Assembly (NCBI GenBank): GCA_947176055.1
Contig: CAMWPE010000167.1
Coordinates: forward strand, 1-5,406
From: an uncultured Desulfovibrio sp.
GTDB lineage: Bacteria > Desulfobacterota > Desulfovibrionia > Desulfovibrionales > Desulfovibrionaceae
DNA length: 5,406 bases
Reading direction: 5' to 3'
Part shown: positions 1-4,534 of the stretch, piece after piece
Layout: each line of letters starts with the position of its first letter
Position numbering within the stretch: position 1 is the stretch's first letter
Program-made: the position numbers and the translations under genes
The notes under the pieces: model-generated
What the model was told of the DNA's origin: nothing
The model's input: only the letters and a program-made list of their open reading frames with translations
Database searches by the model: none

Positions 1-471
1 CTAGTCTCGTGGGCCCGTATAGGGGAATACCCGCCAGGTATTATTCCCGGGAAAAATCCCTTTGCCGATTCCCATACCTCCAATGGTTATCTATCAGGTC
101 GCCAAGCTATTTATAACGCATTATTCGGCGAATCCGACGCCGAGAGGGAAAACAGGAGAGTGGAAGCCCAGGCCAGAGCCCAGCGAGAAGCCGAAGAAAG
201 GCGCGCAAGGGAGCTGGCGAGTTACCGCGAGCAATTAAAGGAATTTTGCGAGGACGCCGCGCGCGATTTTAACCGCCAGATGAAAAACTATTGCAATTCG
301 GCGATTCGGGAGTCCATCGATCCCGTTATCGAGGCTCTGCGCAAAGAATACGAAGCGCAAAAAGAACAAAATGAAAAACGGGCGGAGTGCGTAAATAGTT
401 TATCGTCCATTGTCGAAAGATTGATATCGATACGCGACGAACTTCGTTCGCCCGCATTCGCCACTTTATAA
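1..471 (+). CDS. C-terminal part of an unrecognised coiled-coil protein (5' end outside window)
   Basis: The frame is open from base 1 to the TAA at 469-471, giving 156 residues with no start in the window, so this is the 3' end of a longer gene. The GTG at 160 is the first alternative start in frame. It has an AGGAGA directly against it with no spacer, and the open frame continues upstream, so I do not treat it as the real start. Residues about 1-45 are mixed and contain a Gly/Pro-rich stretch (EYPPGIIPGKNPF) and the segment GYLSGRQAIYNALFGES. From about residue 46 the protein is rich in Glu, Arg, Lys, Ala and Gln and looks strongly helical, as expected for a coiled coil, up to near the C-terminus. 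I see no signal peptide, membrane segment or catalytic motif in this part. I do not recognise the family. A helical tail of a large GTPase (dynamin-like) is one possibility, with weak support. It converges on dapA and has its own terminator hairpin downstream. Confidence 0.72.
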   Translation, partial: LVSWARIGEYPPGIIPGKNPFADSHTSNGYLSGRQAIYNALFGESDAERENRRVEAQARAQREAEERRARELASYREQLKEFCEDAARDFNRQMKNYCNSAIRESIDPVIEALRKEYEAQKEQNEKRAECVNSLSSIVERLISIRDELRSPAFATL

Positions 472-491
472 GTCATCGTCATAAGCGCCAT

Positions 492-527
492 AAAAAGGGA
501 AGGCTTCAGCCTTCCCTCCATTTTTTT
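492..527. terminator. Probable bidirectional Rho-independent terminator
   Basis: A perfect 8-bp stem, GGGAAGGC (497-504) and GCCTTCCC (509-516), closes a TTCA loop. On the + strand a run of seven T follows at 521-527, four bases after the stem. On the minus strand five T follow the stem directly (A run at 492-496). It lies between the stop of the left coiled-coil gene (471) and the stop of dapA (548), so it can end both convergent transcripts. The minus-strand T run is short but adjacent to the stem. The + strand run is longer but offset by TCCA. Confidence 0.85.
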
Positions 528-547
528 ATCTCTTTCTCACTTGTCCT

Positions 548-1462
548 CTATTCTTCCTCCGCGCCCGCGCTCTCGGCCTTCTCGCTCAATATCCCCGTCT
601 CCATGCGAACCTTTTTGACTTTTTCCAGATCTTCGGCGCTTAGCTGACAAAGGGGCAGGCGCATCTCCGAGGACATTTTGCCCATCAGGGAAAGCGCGGT
701 TTTTACGGGGATGGGATTGGATTCGATAAACATGGCCGCGCTCAATGGGAAAAGCTCGTGATGGCATTTGCGAGCCGTTTCCCAGTCGCCGCGGGTCGCG
801 GCGTTGCACATGGCCACCACGCGCGCGGGGGCGATATTGGAGGTGACGGAGATCACGCCTTTTCCGCCCAGCGCGAGAAGCGGAAAAGCTGTTAGATCGT
901 CGCCGCTAAGGAGCGTGAAGCGCGGCGGGGAATGCTCGAGTATCCGGCTGGCCTGCGTCATGTCCCCGGTCGCTTCTTTCACACCGCAAATATGCGGGAA
1001 CTCGTCCGCGAGACGGCAAAGGACGGGCGGCAACATATTGCAACCCGTGCGGCTGGGCACATTGTATGGCACCAGGGGGAATTCCACGGCCTTCGCGATG
1101 GCGCTGTAATGATCGTACAACCCTTGTTGCGTGGGCTTATTATAGTAGGGCGTAATGAGTAGCGCTCCGTCCGCGCCCGCCTTCTGGGCGAATTTGGTGA
1201 GGGCTATCGCTTCGGCCGTGTTGTTTGATCCGGCGCCAGCGAGCACGGGCACGCGACCGGCGGCCTGATCGATGCATACCTCGATGACTCTTTCGTGTTC
1301 GCCGTGGCTCAAGGTAGCCGATTCGCCTGTGGTGCCGCATGGCACCAGCCCGTGGATGCTTTCGGAAATTTGCCACTCTATGAAAGCGCGGAAAGTTTCC
1401 TCATCGAATTCATTGTCTTTAAAAGGAGTGACAAGAGCCGTCATCGCGCCGGAAAATAACAT
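548..1462 (-). CDS. dapA: 4-hydroxy-tetrahydrodipicolinate synthase (DapA)
   Basis: DapA condenses pyruvate with aspartate semialdehyde, the first committed step to diaminopimelate and lysine, in the cytoplasm. The 304-residue protein is a class I aldolase-type TIM barrel and numbers almost like the E. coli enzyme. Visible residues are Thr44-Thr45 in CGTTGES, Tyr107 in TPYYNKP, Tyr133 and Arg138 in YNVPSRTG, and the Schiff-base lysine Lys162 in GVKEATGD (Lys161 in E. coli). The lysine-inhibition site residues known from E. coli are all present (Ser48, Ala49, His53, His56, Asn80, Glu84, Tyr106), so feedback inhibition by lysine is likely; this is an inference. Residue 132, just before Tyr133, is Pro where I would expect Leu or Ile. 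The C-terminus carries a short acidic tail ending in three Glu, making it slightly longer than the usual ~292 residues. The ATG has GGAG at 1471-1474, 8 nt upstream. It lies 23 nt downstream of the HU/IHF stop and is the last gene before the terminator. Confidence 0.97.
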   Translation of the reverse strand: MLFSGAMTALVTPFKDNEFDEETFRAFIEWQISESIHGLVPCGTTGESATLSHGEHERVIEVCIDQAAGRVPVLAGAGSNNTAEAIALTKFAQKAGADGALLITPYYNKPTQQGLYDHYSAIAKAVEFPLVPYNVPSRTGCNMLPPVLCRLADEFPHICGVKEATGDMTQASRILEHSPPRFTLLSGDDLTAFPLLALGGKGVISVTSNIAPARVVAMCNAATRGDWETARKCHHELFPLSAAMFIESNPIPVKTALSLMGKMSSEMRLPLCQLSAEDLEKVKKVRMETGILSEKAESAGAEEE

Positions 1463-1485
1463 GACTATCGCTCCGTTTTGCCAAT

Positions 1486-1761
1486 TCAGGAATTAATAAA
1501 ATCTTTCAGATCCTTGCCCGCCCGGAAGAAAGGAAGCCGCTTGGGAATGACCGCGACAGGCTGGCCGGTTTTGGGATTCCTGCCGGAATAGCCTTCGTAC
1601 TCCTTGATCTTGAAACTGCCAAATCCCCTGATTTCCACCCTGTCGCCGGCCAGGAGCGCGTTCCGGAGGGACGAAAAGAATATATTTACTACGGATTCGG
1701 CGTCTTCCAGGGGAATTTGCGCGTCGTCCGCCAGGGTTTTGATCAATTCGCTTTTGTTCAT
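1486..1761 (-). CDS. HU/IHF-family DNA-binding protein (IHF-beta-like in sequence)
   Basis: This 91-residue protein has the full length and layout of the bacterial HU/IHF family of small dimeric nucleoid proteins that bend DNA. The N-terminal helices start MNKSELIKTLAD. The family core RVEIRGFGSF lies at residues 41-50, and the DNA-clasping arm carries GRNPKTG at 60-66. Pro63 is the residue that wedges between bases in HU and IHF. The segment EIRGFGSF resembles IHF beta more than classical HU, but calling it HU or IHF needs a phylogeny, so I give no symbol. No partner subunit gene is next to it; it could act as a homodimer or pair with a product encoded elsewhere. It sits 24 nt after the ATPase gene and 23 nt before dapA, so it is probably co-transcribed with both. 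The ATG is the canonical family start, although its ribosome binding site is unusually close. Confidence 0.95.
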   Translation of the reverse strand: MNKSELIKTLADDAQIPLEDAESVVNIFFSSLRNALLAGDRVEIRGFGSFKIKEYEGYSGRNPKTGQPVAVIPKRLPFFRAGKDLKDFINS

Positions 1762-1762
1762 A

Positions 1763-1771
1763 TCCTTTCCC
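1763..1771 (-). promoter_or_regulatory. Ribosome binding site of the HU/IHF gene, closely spaced
   Basis: Read on the minus strand the sequence is GGGAAAGGA followed by a single T and then the ATG at 1761. The AAGGA part lies only one base from the start codon, closer than the usual 5-9 nt; the GGGA part has better spacing but a weaker match. The start is still preferred because MNKSEL matches the typical N-terminus of the family. Confidence 0.5.
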
Positions 1772-1785
1772 GAAATTATTTCCTT

Positions 1786-2607
1786 CTAATCGGCGCGAGC
1801 GGCCGGGCCTTTTATTACCTGAAGAATAGGATGTTGCGCGAGCCAATCGAGCATAGACAGGCGGGCTGCCTGCAGTTTCCCCGCTATCGCCCTTATATCG
1901 TGAGCCGCGGGAGAGGACGGAGCGTAAACCATGAGCGGTTGCTGTTTGCAGACGGCTTCGGCCAGTTTTTTGTCCATCCGCACATGGCCAAGGGATTGCA
2001 AATCAATGTTTAGAAAATGTTTGCAAGCGCCCGCGAGCTTGTCGTAAGCGCCTTTCGCCTCCTTATTGGAGGAAACCTCGTTTACGACCACGCGAAAATC
2101 GGACAGCCCAAACCGCTTGTTTAATACTTTAATCAGGGCGTAACTGTCCGTCAGCGAAGTGGGTTCCGGCGTAATGACAATGATCCGCATGGCGGCCATC
2201 GCCGCGAAGGTTTGCACAGTGTCCGATATACCCGCTCCTATATCCATAAAAATATAGTCGTATTTCCCAAGGAGCGGATCGAGGCGAGAGACGAGCAATT
2301 CCCTCTTGTCCGGATTGAGATCATTAATTTCCGGAACGCCGGATGCCGCGGGCAATACGTCCAGAGCGTTTGGCCTTATGGAATGGAGCACGGATGAAAT
2401 ATCGGCCTCGCCCAACAGCACATCCTGGATATTGCCTTCTGGAGTTATTCCCAGGAGCACGTCCAGATTCGCGAGACCCATATCGCAATCCATAAGCAGG
2501 GATTTATAACCGTCGTCAAAGAGCGCAAAAGCGAGATTCAGCGTCAGATTTGTTTTGCCGACTCCGCCCTTGCCGCTCAAAACGGCGACGCTCATGGTCG
2601 AGTTCAT
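1786..2607 (-). CDS. MinD/ParA-type ATPase of the FlhG/FleN (YlxH) group
   Basis: This is a 273-residue P-loop ATPase with a deviant Walker A SGKGGVGKTN (residues 11-20; signature lysine Lys13, P-loop lysine Lys18), a switch I-type segment DCDMGLANLDVLLG (40-53) and a Walker B region FMDIGAGISD (120-129). The Asn after the P-loop Thr, GLANLDVLLG and the GAGIS after the Walker B Asp are typical of FlhG/FleN/YlxH rather than of cell-division MinD. Known members control flagellar number or placement, often with the GTPase FlhF. The protein begins almost at the P-loop, so the N-terminal DQAxxLR-type FlhF-activating segment of canonical FlhG is missing. A C-terminal stretch (about 246-266) could be an amphipathic membrane-binding helix. 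The start at 2607 is chosen because it overlaps the preceding stop as ATGA and has a strong GGGGGAG 7 nt upstream. Another ATG follows four codons later. No flagellar gene lies in the window, so its job is inferred from sequence only. Confidence 0.88.
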   Translation of the reverse strand: MNSTMSVAVLSGKGGVGKTNLTLNLAFALFDDGYKSLLMDCDMGLANLDVLLGITPEGNIQDVLLGEADISSVLHSIRPNALDVLPAASGVPEINDLNPDKRELLVSRLDPLLGKYDYIFMDIGAGISDTVQTFAAMAAMRIIVITPEPTSLTDSYALIKVLNKRFGLSDFRVVVNEVSSNKEAKGAYDKLAGACKHFLNIDLQSLGHVRMDKKLAEAVCKQQPLMVYAPSSPAAHDIRAIAGKLQAARLSMLDWLAQHPILQVIKGPAARAD

Positions 2608-3431
2608 TCCGTATCTCCCCCAAAAAATAGAAAGCGTTTTTCGCTTGATTGAACTAGAGTGGGATTTTCCAGAGGCGAAAAGGCGCCTTCCTGATAGATC
2701 AGAGTTTTGTCTTTGTTGAGCGCCAATTCGAGGGCTGTTTTGGCGCGTTTTAAGAGATCGGGCACAGTTCCGGATTCGCCTTGGGGCACATTGACGATGC
2801 CGATGGCGCAATTCGCCCCATGGCCCGCGGAAATTCCTCCGGTCGGAAAAAATGGACGCGCCGCGTCCTCAAAATCGTTTTTGATTTTTTCCGCGAAATT
2901 TCTGGCAGCCAGTTGGCCCAGTCCGGGCAGGGAACAAATATATTGTCTTTTGCGAAGGAAACCCAGGCTGTCGCAATCCTCGAGCCTTTTCAGAATCGTC
3001 GAGCCGAGCAGATTTTCAAGACGCTCCACAGTCGCTTCGCCCAGGGCTGTATTGAGTCTTTTTCTGTCCGCGATGGCGAGACTGATAAGCGTCAGACTGC
3101 CTCCATTCCGGTTAAGGCGGAGCACTTCGCGGCGAAGCTGCTTATCAAACATATTTTTTGTAAGCGCGCCGGCGACGTCGCGGAATGGAGAAATGGGCAA
3201 CTCGTCGGGCCCGTCCCCCAACTCCTTGCTTTGCTCGTCCGTCTCGCGAGCATGCCATTTGGACAACTGATATTCTCGGGCCGCCTCATTCCAGCTGGAT
3301 TCAGTAACGCCATGCACATATCGCGCCAAGATGACAGTCTTGCTCTCGTCCGGCACATGGGCGGCTTTTAGCGCGTCGGGCAGAGCCGCGATTTCCCGTT
3401 CGAGGTTGTCAGGCTTTGTGTTCTTGCTCAT
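2604..3431 (-). CDS. Degenerate GGDEF-domain protein, probably not a diguanylate cyclase
   Basis: The 275-residue protein has a charged, helical N-terminal part (about 1-85) and a C-terminal domain (about 88-246) that follows the GGDEF fold pattern. It opens with GALTKNMFDKQLRREVLR in place of DxLTGLxNRRxF. A strand LTLISLAIAD (113-122) stands where the metal-binding DxDxFKxxND normally sits. FLRKRQYICSLPG (158-170) replaces RxGGDEFxxLLPG, and a late CAIGIVNV strand (208-215) and LLKRAKTALELALNKDKTLIY (226-246) match the usual end of the domain. The signature and metal-binding acids are gone, so cyclase activity is unlikely; a binding or protein-interaction role is an inference. There is no signal peptide or clear membrane segment. 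The start is uncertain. The ATG at 3431 overlaps the prfB stop by 23 nt with no visible ribosome binding site, fitting coupling to prfB. An ATG at 3476 would add 15 residues and has GGAAG 9 nt upstream. The stop overlaps the ATPase start by 4 nt. Confidence 0.7.
   Translation of the reverse strand: MSKNTKPDNLEREIAALPDALKAAHVPDESKTVILARYVHGVTESSWNEAAREYQLSKWHARETDEQSKELGDGPDELPISPFRDVAGALTKNMFDKQLRREVLRLNRNGGSLTLISLAIADRKRLNTALGEATVERLENLLGSTILKRLEDCDSLGFLRKRQYICSLPGLGQLAARNFAEKIKNDFEDAARPFFPTGGISAGHGANCAIGIVNVPQGESGTVPDLLKRAKTALELALNKDKTLIYQEGAFSPLENPTLVQSSEKRFLFFGGDTE
2615..2621 (-). promoter_or_regulatory. Strong ribosome binding site of the FlhG-like gene
   Basis: The minus strand reads GGGGGAG, 7 nt upstream of the ATG at 2607. 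It lies inside the last codons of the preceding gene and fixes the start at 2607, ruling out the longer in-frame extension up to 2811, which would run deep into the preceding gene. The ATGA stop/start overlap plus this site suggest both coupled and independent initiation. Confidence 0.8.
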
Positions 3432-4534
3432 GACGATAAAGGAGATAATCGTGTTGAAATTGATCGATCTGCCCATTCAGCACGGCTTCCACGTCGACGC
3501 TTTCGCTTCCTGTACGGTGATCTTTTACGAGCCTGAAAGGTTGCAAGGTATAGGTTCTAATTTGGCTCCCAAAGGCTATCGCGTCCTTTCCCGCGTACTG
3601 GGCCTGCCGCTCCGCTTCCCTTTTCTGGAGCTCGATATTATACAAACGCGCCTTCAGCACCCGCATGGCCGTCTCGCGGTTATGATGTTGCGATTTTTCA
3701 TTCTGGCATTGCGCGGTTACGCCGGTGGGCAGATGCGTGACGCGCACGGCCGAACTCGTGGTGTTGACGCTCTGTCCTCCGGGTCCGCTGGAGCGGAAGA
3801 TATCAACCCGTATATCAGATTCTTTAATATCCAGTTCTATATCGTCGCCCGCGTCCGGAACGATATCCACGGAAGCGAAAGAAGTATGCCGTCTCCCCGA
3901 AGCGTCGAATGGAGAAATACGGATCAATCTATGAATTCCTCTCTCGCTTTTTAAAAATCCAAAAGCGTAAGGCCCGGCGATACGCAGGGTAACGGACTTT
4001 ATGCCCGCCTCGGAACCCGGAAGATAATCGATCTCCTCTATGGCAAATTTATGACGAGCCGCCCAGCGGGAATAGAGGCGTAAGAGCATCTCCGCCCAGT
4101 CCTGGGATTCGGTTCCGCCGGCGCCGGGATGAATTTCAAGGATAGCGTCTTTATTATCCTCTTCCGAACCAAGTAAGGTAACCAGCTCGATTTCTTCCAT
4201 CAGCTCCGCGAGCGTTTTTTGCGAAGTCTCGAAAGCCTCCAGCGCGTCCTGGGATTCGTCGATAGCCAGCTCCTGCCATTCCTGCATATCGTCGTAAGCT
4301 TTCTTCAAATTTTCCATACGATCGACTTCTTGCTCCAGACGACTTTTTTCGCGCATAAGAGCGGTCATTTTCGCCTGATCCGCCCAGGTTTCCGGGAGAG
4401 ATATTCTTGTCTCCAGCTCGTTCAGCTCGCGGCGGTCTCCTTCCAGGTCAAAGCCGCCTCCAGAGATTTTCAAATCTCTGAACAAGCGGAGCGCTCGCGG
4501 CTTTCAAATCCGCGAAATGAAGATTGGAACTCAT
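3409..4534 (-). CDS. prfB: Peptide chain release factor 2 (RF2), expressed by programmed +1 frameshift
   Basis: RF2 reads UGA and UAA stop codons and triggers peptide release on the ribosome. Translation starts at the ATG at 4534, whose TGA overlaps the lnt stop, with AAGGA 6 nt upstream. The zero frame runs 28 codons to CTT (4453-4451) and then TGA (4450-4448). Slipping +1 past T4450 continues with GAC CTG GAA to the TGA at 3411-3409, giving 374 residues in all. In this numbering the RF2 stop-recognition tripeptide SPF is at 207-209 and the catalytic GGQ at 252-254, two residues off E. coli RF2. The position equivalent to E. coli 246 is Ser248. The N-terminal helical domain and GAGGTESQDWAEMLLRLY region are also present. 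An ATG at 4485 in the downstream frame gives a seemingly intact 358-residue frame, but its first 12 codons belong to the other frame and do not encode RF2. RF2 likely limits its own synthesis at the UGA. The 3' end overlaps the next gene by 23 nt. Confidence 0.96.
4447..4461 (-). promoter_or_regulatory. prfB programmed +1 frameshift site
   Basis: On the minus strand the sequence reads GGAGG (4461-4457), CGG, CTT (4453-4451), TGA (4450-4448), C (4447). This matches the layout of the E. coli prfB site, AGGGGG-TAT-CTT-TGA-C: a Shine-Dalgarno-like element three bases before the slippery CTT, then a poor-context UGA followed by C. When RF2 is scarce, the ribosome pauses at UGA and slips from CUU to UUU, restoring the RF2 frame. 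The downstream frame encodes the conserved RF2 sequence from DLEGDRREL onward, which requires the shift. Confidence 0.96.
4461..4480 (-). repeat. Perfect 8-bp inverted repeat (hairpin) just before the prfB frameshift site
   Basis: In the mRNA sense the arms are CAGAGATT (4480-4473) and AATCTCTG (4468-4461), with a TGAA loop between them. The match is perfect over 8 bp. The last base of the 3' arm is also the first G of the GGAGG frameshift stimulator. It lies in coding sequence (codons about 19-25) and is not followed by a T tract, so it is not a terminator. A role in frameshifting is an inference. Confidence 0.75.

Noticed and set aside
160..471. A complete 103-residue gene starting at GTG 160
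   Set aside because: The frame is open back to base 1 and the purine-rich sequence before the GTG has no spacer, so it reads as part of a longer protein.
2604..2622. FGGDTE at the C-terminus of the GGDEF-like protein as the GGDEF signature
   Set aside because: It is at the extreme C-terminus, after the end of the domain. The true signature position is about residues 160-165, so the resemblance is chance.
2608..2811. N-terminal extension of the FlhG-like ATPase up to 2811
   Set aside because: It would run through about 200 nt of the GGDEF-like gene in another frame, gives a low-complexity Arg-rich sequence, and ignores the strong ribosome binding site at 2615-2621.
2707..3371. Two long + strand open frames (187 and 196 codons)
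   Set aside because: They lie opposite the GGDEF-like gene, show no recognisable motifs and are explained by codon composition on the minus strand.
3331..3954. A 207-codon + strand open frame
   Set aside because: It is antisense to the well-supported prfB coding region and has no family-like features.
4461..4480. Hairpin at 4461-4480 as a terminator
   Set aside because: It is AT-containing, lies inside prfB and has no T tract after the stem in the transcribed direction.
3409..4485. prfB as a plain 358-residue gene starting at ATG 4485, or as a frameshifted pseudogene
   Set aside because: The first 12 codons are not RF2-like, and the region 4450-4534 in the other frame supplies a start, a ribosome binding site and the classical frameshift site. 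The in-frame TGA is regulatory and not a damaging mutation.
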